From Microterricola gilva (lineage in GTDB: Bacteria > Actinomycetota > Actinomycetes > Actinomycetales > Microbacteriaceae): a stretch of 64,000 nucleotides of DNA. The notes beneath the pieces are model-generated. The model was not told where the DNA came from, did no database searches, and saw nothing but the letters and a program-made list of their open reading frames with translations. The stretch spans positions 992,001 to 1,056,000 of the forward strand of contig NZ_SHLC01000001.1 in assembly GCF_004217495.1 (NCBI RefSeq). The letters are read 5' to 3'. A program made the position numbers and the translations under genes. Positions 51,666 to 61,341 of this stretch are shown piece after piece. Each line of letters opens with the position of its first letter. The stretch's first letter is position 1.

Positions 51666-51900
51666 CAGGGCTTCGGGGGCGGGGCCTCGTTCCTCGGCTG
51701 CTCCCTCAAGCCAGCGTGGGGACTGCACGGGTCCTCGAGCCAGTGTGGGGACCGCCAGGGTCGTCGAGCGGGCGGGGAATGCACGGGTCCTCCCGCCAGC
51801 GTGGGGACTGCACGGTGGCCGCTCGCGTCGGCGCGTTTCCGCACGATGGCTTGAGGGAGCGGGTCGACGAGGAACGAGGAGGCGCGCCCCCGAAGCCCTG
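51666..51900. repeat. Inverted-repeat element with internal direct repeats
   Basis: The outer arms, 51666-51713 and 51847-51900, are reverse complements with small indels; both ends read CAGGGCTTCGGGGGCG outermost and CTCCCTCAAGCCA innermost. The 134-bp interior holds four imperfect direct units: 51711-51739 and 51740-51768 of 29 bp, 51769-51795 of 27 bp, and a partial one from 51796. No long reading frame with coding character is present. It fills most of the 368-bp gap between serA and the symporter gene. Confidence 0.75.
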
Positions 51901-51927
51901 AGCGACGCCGCCGAGCAGTCGCCCCGG

Positions 51928-53418
51928 TCAGCGCCCCTCGTGCAGGTGGTCCTTGTGCACGGAGTCGCGGAGCACGGGGACCGTGCCGGTGACCGAACGC
52001 TCGTCGACCCAGCACTCGATGCCGCCGATATCCGGCATCCGTGCCTGCGTGAAGACCGGGTCGTGGCCGGCCCTGCGCTGCGCCGTGTAGTCCTTGAGCA
52101 GGCGGAAGGCGACCCCGGAGAGCAGCAGGATCGCGATGAGGTTCACCATCGCCATGACACCCATGATGCCGTCCGCGGTGTTCCAGACGAGGTCGGCCGA
52201 GGCGACGGAGCCGAACAGGATGACGGCGACAGCCACGACGCGGTAGCCGGTCAGTACGGAGCGCTTGGTGGTGATGAACTCGACGTTCGATTCGCCGTAG
52301 TAGTAGTTGCCGAGGATCGAGCTGAACGCGAGCAGGAAGATGATCACGCTGAGCAGCACGTTCGACCAGGAGCCGAGGTTGCTGACGATGGCATCCTGGG
52401 TGAGCCCGATCCCGCGGGTGGCTCCGGCGAGATCCGGGGTGGAGACCAGGATGATGAACGCCGTGATCGAGCAGATCAGGAAGGTGTCGAAGTAGACGCC
52501 GAGCGTCTGCACGAGACCCTGCTTGACCGGGTGCGTGACGGCGGCGGATGCGCCGGCGTTCGGGGCGGAGCCGAGGCCGGCCTCGTTGGAGAACATGCCG
52601 CGCTTGACGCCGGTCATGATGATCGTGCCGATCGTCGCGCCGATGACCTCGTTGTAGCCGAACGCGTCGGTGAAGATCGAGGCGAAGACCTCCGGCAGCT
52701 TCTCGATGTTCATGGCGACGATCACGAGGCCGAGCAGCAGGTAGAGCAGCGCCATCAGCGGCACGACGGCCTGGGTGACGGAGGCGATGCGGCGCACGCC
52801 GCCGAACACCACCAAGCCGGTCAGAACGGCCAGGATGATGCCGATCGCCCAGCCGAGCCAGCCGGGAACGTCACCGCCGAGGCTGGAGCTGAGGGTGGCG
52901 GCGATGGTGTTGGCCTGCAGTGAGCTGAAGGCAAGCGGGAAGCAGAGGATCAGGATGACGGCGAAGAGGACGCCCATCCAACGGGCCTTCAGGCCGTGCT
53001 GCATGTAGTAGGCGGGGCCGCCACGGAAACCCGATTCGTCCTTGACCTTGTACAGCTGGCCGAGGGTCGACTCGACGAAGCTGGACGCGCCGCCGATGAA
53101 GGCCATGGTCCACATCCAGAACACGGCACCGGGGCCGCCGATCGCGATCGCCGTTCCGACGCCGGCGATGTTGCCGACGCCGACGCGCGAGGCGGCGGAG
53201 ATGGTGAAGGCCTGGAACGCCGAGACGGACTGCGGCTTGCCGTCCTCGCCCCGTGGGGTCTTGTCGGTGAGGGTGCGCAACATCTCCGGAATGAGCCGGA
53301 ATTGCACGACGCCGCTGCGAACGGTGAAGTAGATGCCCAGCCCGGCTACGACGGGCAGAACGATCCAGGTCCAGAAGGTATCGCCTGCAGTCGCAACGAA
53401 ATCACTGATTACATCCAT
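51928..53418 (-). CDS. Sodium/alanine symporter (AGCS family)
   Basis: 496 residues from ATG 53418 (MDVISDFVATAGDTFWTW). AGCS signatures: FQAFTISAASRVGVGNIAGVGTAIAIGGPGAVFWMW, GGPAYYMQHGL and FSNEAGLGSAPNAGASA; about eleven spans. It would import alanine or glycine with sodium. The cytoplasmic C-terminal tail of some 40 residues has no known motif. It runs opposite to nusA; the shared promoter region is 53419-53592. Confidence 0.93.
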   Translation of the reverse strand: MDVISDFVATAGDTFWTWIVLPVVAGLGIYFTVRSGVVQFRLIPEMLRTLTDKTPRGEDGKPQSVSAFQAFTISAASRVGVGNIAGVGTAIAIGGPGAVFWMWTMAFIGGASSFVESTLGQLYKVKDESGFRGGPAYYMQHGLKARWMGVLFAVILILCFPLAFSSLQANTIAATLSSSLGGDVPGWLGWAIGIILAVLTGLVVFGGVRRIASVTQAVVPLMALLYLLLGLVIVAMNIEKLPEVFASIFTDAFGYNEVIGATIGTIIMTGVKRGMFSNEAGLGSAPNAGASAAVTHPVKQGLVQTLGVYFDTFLICSITAFIILVSTPDLAGATRGIGLTQDAIVSNLGSWSNVLLSVIIFLLAFSSILGNYYYGESNVEFITTKRSVLTGYRVVAVAVILFGSVASADLVWNTADGIMGVMAMVNLIAILLLSGVAFRLLKDYTAQRRAGHDPVFTQARMPDIGGIECWVDERSVTGTVPVLRDSVHKDHLHEGR

Positions 53419-53540
53419 CTGCCCAGTATCCCCCGGAGCGCGCACAGGCGAAGTTTCCTCGGCGGATGGGGCGCCACGACGGCATCCGATTTGCCATCGT
53501 GGTGTCGAACAGCGCGAGAGTCGGCTAACGTAGATCGGTA

Positions 53541-53566
53541 CGCCACCGCACGTTTTTGCGGTGGCG
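53541..53566 (+). promoter_or_regulatory. Hairpin in the nusA leader
   Basis: CGCCACCGCA (53541-53550) and TGCGGTGGCG (53557-53566) form a perfect 10-bp stem with loop CGTTTT, 26 bp before the nusA start. TAACGT at 53526-53531 and TAGATC at 53532-53537 resemble -10 boxes just upstream, so the hairpin would be at the very 5' end of the mRNA. Confidence 0.55.
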
Positions 53567-53592
53567 CGAATGTGAATAGAGGAGGCCGGCAA

Positions 53593-54591
53593 ATGGACAT
53601 CGACCTCAGCGTCCTGCGTCAGATGGAACGCGAGAAGGAAATCCCCTTCGACGAGCTCGTGCAGATTATCGAGCAGGCGATCCTGACCGCATATCTCAAG
53701 CACGTCAACCCCGAGTCGCACGGCCACGTCGAACCTCAGGGTGTGCGCGTCGAGCTGAACCGCAAGACCGGCCACATCGCCGTCATGGTTCCGGAGCTCG
53801 ACGACGAAGGCAACATCATCGGCGAGGCCGAGGATGTGCCAAGTGACTTCGGCCGCATCGCGGCCTTCGCCGCCAAGCAGGTCATCAACCAGCGCCTGCG
53901 CGACCTGGCAGACGACGCCGTGCTCGGTGAGTTCCGTGGACGCGAGGGCGACATCATCGCCGGCGTGATCCAGCAGGGGCCGAACCCGCGCATGATCCAC
54001 GTCGACCTCGGCACCATCGAGGCCATCCTCCCCCCGGAGGAGCAGGTTCCCGGCGAGGAGTACAAGCACGGTTCGCGCATCCGCGTCTTCGTGACCAGTG
54101 TCGCCAAGGGCACGAAGGGGCCGCAGATCACGGTCTCGCGCACCCACCCGTCCCTCGTGCGCAAGCTCTTCGCGCTCGAGGTTCCCGAGATCGCCAGCGG
54201 CGTCGTCGAGATCGTCTCGCTCGCCCGCGAAGCGGGACACCGCACCAAGATCGCCGTGCGCGCGACCGAGCCGGGCGTCAACGCCAAGGGCGCATGCATC
54301 GGTGAGCTCGGACAGCGCGTCCGCGCCGTCACCGCAGAGCTCAACAACGAGAAGATCGACATCGTCGACTACTCGGCCGATCTGCCGACGTTCGTCGCCA
54401 GCGCGCTGTCACCGGCCAAGGTGACCAGCGCGTTCGTGATCGATGAGGCGACGAAGGCCGTTCGTGCGCTCGTTCCCGACTACCAGCTCTCGCTGGCGAT
54501 CGGCAAGGAGGGCCAGAACGCCCGCTTGGCTGCCAAGCTGACGGGCGCCAAGATTGACATCCAGCCGGATTCGATTCTCGAAGACGACTAA
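53593..54591 (+). CDS. nusA: Transcription termination/antitermination factor NusA
   Basis: 332 residues, with GGAGG upstream. Parts: N-terminal RNA polymerase binding region with DLSVLRQMEREKEIPFDELVQIIEQAIL; S1 domain around residues 110-180 (GDIIAGVIQQGPNPRMIHVDLG); two KH domains, with AVRATEPGVNAKGACIGELGQRVRAVT and LSLAIGKEGQNARLAAKLTG. It lacks the C-terminal acidic repeats found in E. coli, which is usual in actinobacteria. It controls pausing and Rho/intrinsic termination. The usual rimP gene is not upstream; a divergent symporter is there instead. Confidence 0.96.
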   Translation: MDIDLSVLRQMEREKEIPFDELVQIIEQAILTAYLKHVNPESHGHVEPQGVRVELNRKTGHIAVMVPELDDEGNIIGEAEDVPSDFGRIAAFAAKQVINQRLRDLADDAVLGEFRGREGDIIAGVIQQGPNPRMIHVDLGTIEAILPPEEQVPGEEYKHGSRIRVFVTSVAKGTKGPQITVSRTHPSLVRKLFALEVPEIASGVVEIVSLAREAGHRTKIAVRATEPGVNAKGACIGELGQRVRAVTAELNNEKIDIVDYSADLPTFVASALSPAKVTSAFVIDEATKAVRALVPDYQLSLAIGKEGQNARLAAKLTGAKIDIQPDSILEDD

Positions 54592-54673
54592 GGGCCAGCT
54601 GTTTATGCAGAAGGCGGCAGCCCCAGGGATGCCGCCTTCCGCCGGTCGGCCCGATGAGACAGTGAGTGCTAAG

Positions 54674-54931
54674 ATGGAACCCGTTAGAACGTGCGTCGCT
54701 TGCCGTTCACGCGCTCCGAAATCCTCGCTTCTGAGGGTTGTCGCCCGGGAATCAGAACTTGTTGTCGATGACAATGCTTCTCTGCCCGGGAGGGGTGCGT
54801 GGCTGCATCCGACGATCGAGTGCTACCGCATGGCAGTGCAACGTCGAGCCTTCGGGCGGGCGCTGCGTGTCACAACGGCACTCGACACGATCACCTTAGA
54901 GAACAGGCTGAATGGCACCGTGAGCATCTAA
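54674..54931 (+). CDS. ylxR: YlxR-family RNA-binding/regulatory protein
   Basis: 85 residues when started at ATG 54674 (MEPVRTCVACRSRAPKSSLLR), the usual beginning of this family; an in-frame ATG at 54605 would add 23 residues with an unconvincing sequence. It contains the CxxC motif CVACR, then RGAWLHPTIECYRMAVQRRAF, which makes the conserved GRGAYL-type face. It lies between nusA and infB, as in most Gram-positives. YlxR binds RNA and affects RNase P and transcription. Confidence 0.9.
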   Translation: MEPVRTCVACRSRAPKSSLLRVVARESELVVDDNASLPGRGAWLHPTIECYRMAVQRRAFGRALRVTTALDTITLENRLNGTVSI

Positions 54932-55021
54932 TGAGTAACAACTAATGAGCGGCTCGAAATGAGTCCCGTCCGTTACTAACGGTCTGCCCCTTTCCGGGCG
55001 CAGGCCCGGAACAGGAGAATT

Positions 55022-57874
55022 GTGGCTGCAAATCCACGCGTACATGAGATCGCTACCGAACTCAATGTCGATACAAAAGCTGCCCTTGACAAGCTCAAAG
55101 AAATGGGCGAATACGTCAAGGGACCGTCGTCAAGCATCGCGCCGCCCGTCGCGCGCCGCCTGAAGGCAGCCCTCGAGGCCGCCGGCCTCGTCGGAACCGC
55201 AACGCACGCTGCGGCCAAGCCGGCCGCTGCGGCCAAGCCGGGCCCCAAGGCCCCGACTCCCGCTGCCCCGGCAGCTCCGGCCGCCCCGGCGGAGTCGGTG
55301 CAGGAGAAGGCTCCGGCCGCTCCGCTGCCGAGCGCTCCGCTGACCGTTGCCGAGCGTCAGGCTGCCGCAGAGAAGGCAGCAGCCGACAAGGCTGCAGCCG
55401 AGAAGGTCGCTGCCGAGAAGGCGACGACCGAGAAGGCAGAGGCTGCTCCGGCCGCCGCCGCCGAGTCGAAGGATGCCGCAGCGGCAGCCCCGGCTCCGAC
55501 CCCGGCAGAGGCCGGCTCGTCGATCCCGCGCCCAGGCGCCCCGCGTCCAGGTGCCCCGGCTCCCCGCCCGGGCAACAACCCCTTTGCTTCCAACCAGGGC
55601 ATGGGACAGCGTCCTGCCAACCCGCGCCCGGGCAACAACCCCTTCGCGAGTGCACAGGGCATGGGCCAGCGCCCGGCAAGCCCTGGCAACATCCCGCGTC
55701 CGGCCGCTCCCCGCCCCGGCGCCCCGCGTCCAGGCGGTCCCGGCATGGGCCAGCGCCCGGCCGGCTTCGGCCAGCGCCCCGGATTCCAGCAGCGCCCAGG
55801 CGGCGCCGGTGGAGCACGTCCGGCCGGTGGCGGATTCCAGCGTCCAGGCGGTGGAACCGGTGGAGCTCCCGGCGCAGGCGGCGGCTTCGCGCCCCGTCCA
55901 GGCGGCGGTGCAGGCGGTCGTGGCCGTGGACCTGGCGGTGGTACCGCTGGTGCATTCGGTCGCGGTGGCGGCAAGAGCAAGGCTCGCAAGTCCAAGCGGA
56001 CGAAGAGGGCAGAATTTGAGATGAGGGAGGCTCCGTCGCTGGGCGGCGTGAGCGTTCCCCGTGGCAACGGCAGCACGGTTGTGCGCCTGCGTCGTGGCGC
56101 GTCGATCTCCGACTTCGCCGACAAGATCGATGCCAACCCCGGTTCGCTCGTGACGGTGCTGTTCCACCTCGGTGAGATGGCCACCGCCACGGAGTCGCTC
56201 GACGAGGCCACCTTCCAGGTGCTCGGCGAGGAGCTCGGCTTCAAGATCCAGATCGTGTCGCCGGAAGAGGAAGACCGCGAGCTTCTCGAAGGCTTCGGCA
56301 TGGACCTCGACCAGGAGCTCGAGAACGAGACGGACGAGGACCTCGAGATCCGTCCGCCCGTTGTCACCGTCATGGGTCACGTCGACCACGGTAAGACCCG
56401 ACTGCTCGACGCCATCCGTCAGGCGAACGTCGTCGAGGGTGAAGCCGGTGGCATCACCCAGCACATCGGTGCCTACCAGGTCTGGACCGAGCACGAGGGC
56501 CACGAGCGCGCCATCACCTTCATCGACACCCCGGGTCACGAGGCGTTCACCGCCATGCGTGCCCGTGGTGCGCAGGTCACCGACATCGCGATTCTCGTTG
56601 TCGCTGCGGATGACGGCATCATGCCGCAGACGATTGAGGCGCTCAACCACGCCCAGGCCGCCAACGTGCCGATCGTCGTCGCGGTGAACAAGGTTGACAA
56701 GCCCGACGCCAACCCGGCCAAGGTCCGTCAGCAGCTCACCGAATTCGGCCTCGTCGCCGAGGAGTACGGCGGAGATGTCATCTTCGTCGACGTGTCTGCC
56801 CGCAACAACACGGGTATCCAGGACCTTCTGGATGCCGTGCTGCTCACCGCGGACGCCGGGCTCGACCTGCGTGCGAACCCGAACAAGGACGCCCGCGGTG
56901 TGGCCATCGAGGCCAAGCTCGACAAGGGCCGCGGTGCCGTCGCTACCGTGCTCATCCAGTCGGGAACGCTGCGCGTCGGTGACTCCATCGTCGCCGGCAC
57001 CGCGTACGGTCGCGTTCGTGCGATGGCCGACGAGAACGGCGACGCCGTGCTCGAGGCCTTCCCGTCGCGCCCCGTCCAGGTGCAGGGTCTGTCCAGCGTT
57101 CCGCGTGCAGGTGACACCTTCATCGTGACCGATGACGACCGCATGGCCCGCCAGATCGCCGAGAAGCGTGAAGCAGCAGAGCGCAACGCTCAGCTGGCCA
57201 AGGCTCGCAAGCGCATCAGCCTCGAAGACTTCACCCGTGCACTCGAAGAGGGCAAGGTCGAGTCGCTCAACCTCATCATCAAGGGTGACGTTTCGGGTGC
57301 CGTCGAGGCCCTCGAAGAGTCGCTGCTCAAGATCGAGGTCGATGACAGCGTGCAGCTGCGCATCATCCACCGCGGCGTCGGTGCGATCACGGAGTCGGAC
57401 GTCAACCTGGCGACCATCGACAACGCGATCATCGTCGGCTTCAACGTGCGTCCGGACACGAAGGCGCGCGAGCGTGCCGCTCGTGAAGGCGTCGACGTGC
57501 GCTTCTACTCGGTCATCTACAACGCGATCGATGAGATTGAGGACTCCCTCAAGGGCATGCTCAAGCCGGAGTACGAAGAGGTCCAGTCGGGCGTCGCCGA
57601 GATCCGCGAGGTGTTCCGTTCCTCCAAGTTCGGCAACATCGCCGGTGTCATCGTGCGCTCGGGAACGATCACGCGCAACGCCAAGGCCCGCGTCATCCGC
57701 GACGGCATCGTCGTCGGCGACAACCTGGCCATCGAGTCGCTGCGTCGCTTCAAGGATGACGTCACCGAGGTGCGTACGGACTTCGAAGCCGGTATCGGCC
57801 TCGGCAAGTTCAACGACATCCAGGTCGGTGACGAGATCGAGACGATCGAACTCAAGGAGAAGCCCCGCGCCTAA
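55022..57874 (+). CDS. infB: Translation initiation factor IF-2
   Basis: 950 residues from GTG 55022, with AGGAGA just before. N-terminal IF2_N domain ([24 protein letters not shown]), then a long low-complexity part: Ala/Glu-rich to about residue 160, then Gly/Pro/Arg/Gln-rich to 325 with repeated GQRPA. G domain: [15 protein letters not shown] near 451, [12 protein letters not shown], and NKVDK. The C-terminal domains II-IV bring fMet-tRNA to the 30S. The strongly repetitive middle is typical of actinobacterial IF-2 but longer than in many. Confidence 0.97.
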   Translation: MAANPRVHEIATELNVDTKAALDKLKEMGEYVKGPSSSIAPPVARRLKAALEAAGLVGTATHAAAKPAAAAKPGPKAPTPAAPAAPAAPAESVQEKAPAAPLPSAPLTVAERQAAAEKAAADKAAAEKVAAEKATTEKAEAAPAAAAESKDAAAAAPAPTPAEAGSSIPRPGAPRPGAPAPRPGNNPFASNQGMGQRPANPRPGNNPFASAQGMGQRPASPGNIPRPAAPRPGAPRPGGPGMGQRPAGFGQRPGFQQRPGGAGGARPAGGGFQRPGGGTGGAPGAGGGFAPRPGGGAGGRGRGPGGGTAGAFGRGGGKSKARKSKRTKRAEFEMREAPSLGGVSVPRGNGSTVVRLRRGASISDFADKIDANPGSLVTVLFHLGEMATATESLDEATFQVLGEELGFKIQIVSPEEEDRELLEGFGMDLDQELENETDEDLEIRPPVVTVMGHVDHGKTRLLDAIRQANVVEGEAGGITQHIGAYQVWTEHEGHERAITFIDTPGHEAFTAMRARGAQVTDIAILVVAADDGIMPQTIEALNHAQAANVPIVVAVNKVDKPDANPAKVRQQLTEFGLVAEEYGGDVIFVDVSARNNTGIQDLLDAVLLTADAGLDLRANPNKDARGVAIEAKLDKGRGAVATVLIQSGTLRVGDSIVAGTAYGRVRAMADENGDAVLEAFPSRPVQVQGLSSVPRAGDTFIVTDDDRMARQIAEKREAAERNAQLAKARKRISLEDFTRALEEGKVESLNLIIKGDVSGAVEALEESLLKIEVDDSVQLRIIHRGVGAITESDVNLATIDNAIIVGFNVRPDTKARERAAREGVDVRFYSVIYNAIDEIEDSLKGMLKPEYEEVQSGVAEIREVFRSSKFGNIAGVIVRSGTITRNAKARVIRDGIVVGDNLAIESLRRFKDDVTEVRTDFEAGIGLGKFNDIQVGDEIETIELKEKPRA

Positions 57875-57899
57875 TCACAGGCTCGGAGCCCCGCTCTGA

Positions 57900-57940
57900 A
57901 ACAATGGCCGAGTCAGACATTCTCTGGCTCGGCCATTGTT
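57900..57940 (+). terminator. Terminator after infB
   Basis: AACAATGGCCGAG (57900-57912) pairs with CTCGGCCATTGTT (57928-57940), 13 bp perfect, the loop being extended by further partial pairing; a T-rich stretch (CTTTCACTTTT) follows. It separates infB from rbfA, so rbfA needs read-through or its own promoter. Confidence 0.85.
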
Positions 57941-57998
57941 CTTTCACTTTTGCAATCTGTTCCCACTGAGAGCAGTTCCCACCGAGAGGAAAACCACC

Positions 57999-58466
57999 AT
58001 GGTTGATCAGGCACGCGCCAAGAAGATGGCCGACCGTATCCAGGTGATCATCGCGAAGCGCCTCGAACGCGGCATCCGCGACCCGCGCATCGGGTTCGTC
58101 ACCATCACCGACGTTCAGATGACCGGCGACCTGCAGCACGCCACCGTCTACTACACCGTGTACGGCACCGACGAGGAGCGCGCGGACACCGCCGCCGGCC
58201 TCAAGGCCGCCACCGGCATGTTCCGCAGCGAGGTCGGCAAGAACCTCACCGCACGGCTCACGCCGTCGCTGGAGTTCCTGCTCGACGGCATCCCGGAGAA
58301 CGCCGCACACATCGATGGCCTGCTGCGCGAGGCGCACCAGCGCGACACCGCTGTTGCCGGCCTCGCCGCGCAGGCCCAGTATGCGGGCGACGAGGACCCC
58401 TACGTCAAGCCGCGCGAGCTCGACGACGAGGACGACGAGGACGACGCAGAGGCCGACGCACGCTGA
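57999..58466 (+). CDS. rbfA: Ribosome-binding factor A
   Basis: 155 residues from ATG 57999 with GAGAGGA upstream. KH-like fold: ARAKKMADRIQVIIAKRLERGIRDPRIGFVTITDVQMTGDLQHATVYYTVYG, then LTPSLEFLLDGIPENAAHIDGLL. It binds the 30S neck and helps 16S rRNA maturation. The last 30 residues are a disordered, strongly acidic tail (ELDDEDDEDDAEADA), longer than in most relatives. Confidence 0.95.
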   Translation: MVDQARAKKMADRIQVIIAKRLERGIRDPRIGFVTITDVQMTGDLQHATVYYTVYGTDEERADTAAGLKAATGMFRSEVGKNLTARLTPSLEFLLDGIPENAAHIDGLLREAHQRDTAVAGLAAQAQYAGDEDPYVKPRELDDEDDEDDAEADAR

Positions 58467-58495
58467 CGCGTGCCGACGCACTGATTCGCACCGCC

Positions 58496-58530
58496 GAGGG
58501 CGGCCACCCGTTGAACGGGTGGCCGCCCTC
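58496..58530. terminator. Terminator-like hairpin after rbfA
   Basis: GAGGGCGGCCACCCGTT (58496-58512) and AACGGGTGGCCGCCCTC (58514-58530) form a perfect 17-bp palindrome with a small central loop, 30 bp after the rbfA stop. No clear T run. Confidence 0.75.
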
Positions 58531-58668
58531 GTGTGCGTGTGCGGAGAAGCTGCGACGCTCGCCGCGGTGGGGGTAGACAGGGTGGACTAGGCTCGATCGC
58601 GGAGCGACCGCCTGTCCAGGGGGATTTGCAGCACCGCCGCTCCGATCACACACGAGTTTGGGGTTCCC

Positions 58669-59676
58669 GTGCGCGCATCAACGTCGCTGTCCTTTGTGTC
58701 TCTTGCCATCGTCTCCGTGCTGGCGCTGAGCGGCTGTTCGGCCGCAGGCGGCTCAGGCGGGGGAGGCGATCTCAGCTATGAGGACAGCCCTCTCAACACC
58801 TACATGACCGCGATGTACGGCGACATGGACCAGGAGAAGCTCGACGCCCAGCAGGCGGAGACGGAGGAACTGGTCGCCGCCTGCATGAAGGAGGAGGGCT
58901 TCGAGTACCTGCCGAACACGCAGGGTGGCGGCGTCATGATCAGCTCGAGTGACATGGAAGACCGCGAGACCGAGGAATGGGTCGCCAGCAACGGCTACGG
59001 CATGATCCAGAGCGAAGAGCAGATCGCCGAGCAGCAGGCCCAGTCGGAGGAGTACGTCGACCCGAACGCCGAGTACACCGCCTCGCTCTCCGAGAGTGAG
59101 CAGGCCGCCTTCTACGAGACGCTGTACGGCCCAGGCCCCAGCGAGGAGGAGATGGAGGCGATGGAGGCCGGAGACGGCAGCTACGAGTACAACTGGGAGA
59201 CCGCAGGCTGCCAGGGCGCAGCACAGCACGAGGTGCAGGGCGGCGCGCAGGACGCATTCACCGACCCCAAGTTCGCCGGGCTGTTCAAGAAGATGAACGA
59301 GCTCTACACCAAGGCTATGGAGCAGCCGGCCATCAAGGAACTCGACGCGAAGTGGGCCGATTGCATGGCGGATGCCGGCTACTCGGAGTTCACGAGCAAG
59401 AGCGAGGCGCAGATGTCGATCTCCGAGGAGCAGAACGCGCTCTACGAGAACCAGGAGTTCGACGAATCCGGCATGCCGCTCGAGCTGGACGCCGCCGCCA
59501 TGGAGGAGCTGCGACAGAAGGAGATCGATCTCGCACTCGCGGACTTCCGCTGCTCCACGAAGACCGACTACATGCAGAAGAGCCTCGAGGCCCAGTTCGC
59601 ACTCGAGACCCAGTTCGTCGAAGACAACAAGTCCGAGCTCGACGCCATGCTCGCCGAGTACGCGACGGGCAAGTAG
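58669..59676 (+). CDS. Acidic lipoprotein of an ABC efflux operon
   Basis: 335 residues from GTG 58669. Lipoprotein signal peptide with lipobox LSGC (Cys24). The mature part is very acidic and helical, with two similar cysteine motifs, AACMKEEGFEYLP and ADCMADAGYSEF, and two further cysteines (ETAGCQGAA, FRCSTK), which suggests two disulphide-linked helical modules. The CMxxxG[FY] motif is frequent in actinobacterial surface lipoproteins of unknown function. It starts an operon with a HlyD-like protein and an ABC exporter, so it may be the substrate-binding or docking part. Confidence 0.8.
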   Translation: MRASTSLSFVSLAIVSVLALSGCSAAGGSGGGGDLSYEDSPLNTYMTAMYGDMDQEKLDAQQAETEELVAACMKEEGFEYLPNTQGGGVMISSSDMEDRETEEWVASNGYGMIQSEEQIAEQQAQSEEYVDPNAEYTASLSESEQAAFYETLYGPGPSEEEMEAMEAGDGSYEYNWETAGCQGAAQHEVQGGAQDAFTDPKFAGLFKKMNELYTKAMEQPAIKELDAKWADCMADAGYSEFTSKSEAQMSISEEQNALYENQEFDESGMPLELDAAAMEELRQKEIDLALADFRCSTKTDYMQKSLEAQFALETQFVEDNKSELDAMLAEYATGK

Positions 59677-59679
59677 ACG

Positions 59680-61341
59680 ATGCTGCGCGGCCGCAAGAAG
59701 GGCGCGACGTCCGACGCCGATTCCGGCGCAGACTCGCTGACGCCAGACGAAGCTCCATCCGAGGTTGACGCGATTCTGCGCGGCGACACGGCCGCCGCTG
59801 ACGACGCCGACGACGCCACCGCGCCCGCGGTCAAGCCGGATCCGGCTGTCGTCGGATGGCGCAGGGTGCTGCACGGCAACCGCTCGCTCTGGGTGCTCGC
59901 GGCCGTCGCGATCGTCTCGCTCGTCGCCGGTGTCGCGCTCAGCGCCGTGATCGTGTCGCCTGGGCAGGCCGCCGCCGACGCGAAGCCCCCGGAGCCCGGT
60001 CTCATCACCGTGCCCGTCGAGCTGCGCACCCTCTCGAACGACGTCACCCTGCGCGGCGACGTCGTCTACGCGGATTCCGTCGACGTCACCCTCGAGGCCG
60101 GGGACCGCACCGGCCCGGCCGTCGTCACCGGCCGGGTGCCGGAGGTCGGGGCAACCTTCGGGCCGGCATCCGTCGCCCTCGAGGTTGCCGGTCGGCCCGT
60201 CATCGTGCTGCCTGGCGAGCTCCCCGTCTATCGCACGCTGCGTCTCGGCCTGGCCGGGCCAGACGTTGCCCAGCTCAAGAATGCGCTGCGCTCGCTCGGC
60301 ATCGATCCGGGTGGCTCTGAGTCATTCGACGCGGCGACGGCGGCCGCCGTAGCCGAGCTCTACGCCCGCGTCGGCTATCCGGCGCCGCAGCCGGCCGATG
60401 GCACCGACGACGTCGTGCGCGGTGCGCGTGACGCCGTCCGCTCGGCGGAAGCCGGTGTCGCCAGCGCGCAGCGGGAACTCGCCAACGCCGGCTCCGGTCC
60501 ATCTGGGGCAGAGCGGGTCGCGCTCGACAACGACATCCGTGCAGCGGAGCGCGCACTCGTGACGGCCCGGGAGAACGCGAAGACTCCTCCTGTGGCCGGC
60601 GAACCGCAGAACCCGAACGCCGTTGCCGATGCCGAAGATGCGGTGCGCCTCGCGTATGCGAAGCGGGACGTCGCTCTCGCCGCGCCGGACACCGGCGCAC
60701 AGGCATCCGCCGTCGACTTCGCCCAGCGTGCACTCGCCGATGCGCAGGAGGCGCTGGCCGCGGCCGAACAGGGTACGCTCACCTTCCTGCCCGCCAGCGA
60801 GGTGCTCTACCTCTCCGGGCTGCCGCGCCGCGTCGACGAGGTGATGGCCAAGCGTGGCACCGTCGCGCAGTCCGCCGTGATGCGAGTATCCGGCGCCGAG
60901 CTCATCGTCGCGGCATCCGCGGCCGAGAGCGACGCGAAACTGCTGACCGTCGGCGACACGGCGACGGTCGCCGTGGGAGACGACGGCTCGCTCAGCGCGA
61001 CCGTCACCGCGCTTGCACCGCGCAAGGCAACGGGCAAGGAGGCCGGAGTCCGCTACGACGTGACGCTGGCGCTGGTGAACCCGACACCCGAGCAGGTGCA
61101 GTCGCTGCAGGGCCAGAACGTGCGGATCGCGATCCCGATCGGCGCGACGGCCGGCGAGGTTCTCGCGGTTCCCGCAGCCGCGCTCACCGCGGGGGCCGGG
61201 GGAGAGTCCCGGGTCGAGGTCGTCGTGCCAGGTGAGAAGGACACCAAGCTCGTCGCCGTCACCACGGGTCTTGCCGCGGAGGGATTCGTCGAGATCAGCG
61301 GCGACATCGCTGAGGGTGAGCAGGTCGTGGTCGGCCGATGA
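59680..61341 (+). CDS. HlyD/MFP-like periplasmic adaptor with peptidoglycan-binding domain
   Basis: 553 residues. An acidic cytoplasmic N-terminus, one membrane anchor (LWVLAAVAIVSLVAGVALSAVIV, about 69-91), then a barrel-like start (LITVPVELRTLSNDVTLRGDVVYAD). About residues 190-230 are a PG_binding_1-like fold (VAQLKNALRSLGIDPGGSESF). Next comes a coiled-coil hairpin (250-370, AVRSAEAGVASAQRELANAG onward) and a beta-barrel end. In Gram-positives such proteins couple ABC permeases to the wall. Its stop overlaps the ATPase start (ATGA). Confidence 0.85.
   Translation: MLRGRKKGATSDADSGADSLTPDEAPSEVDAILRGDTAAADDADDATAPAVKPDPAVVGWRRVLHGNRSLWVLAAVAIVSLVAGVALSAVIVSPGQAAADAKPPEPGLITVPVELRTLSNDVTLRGDVVYADSVDVTLEAGDRTGPAVVTGRVPEVGATFGPASVALEVAGRPVIVLPGELPVYRTLRLGLAGPDVAQLKNALRSLGIDPGGSESFDAATAAAVAELYARVGYPAPQPADGTDDVVRGARDAVRSAEAGVASAQRELANAGSGPSGAERVALDNDIRAAERALVTARENAKTPPVAGEPQNPNAVADAEDAVRLAYAKRDVALAAPDTGAQASAVDFAQRALADAQEALAAAEQGTLTFLPASEVLYLSGLPRRVDEVMAKRGTVAQSAVMRVSGAELIVAASAAESDAKLLTVGDTATVAVGDDGSLSATVTALAPRKATGKEAGVRYDVTLALVNPTPEQVQSLQGQNVRIAIPIGATAGEVLAVPAAALTAGAGGESRVEVVVPGEKDTKLVAVTTGLAAEGFVEISGDIAEGEQVVVGR

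Noticed and set aside
51711-51815. CRISPR-like array
   Set aside because: The 27-29-bp units are contiguous and imperfect, with no spacers and no cas genes nearby. Treated as internal direct repeats of an inverted element.
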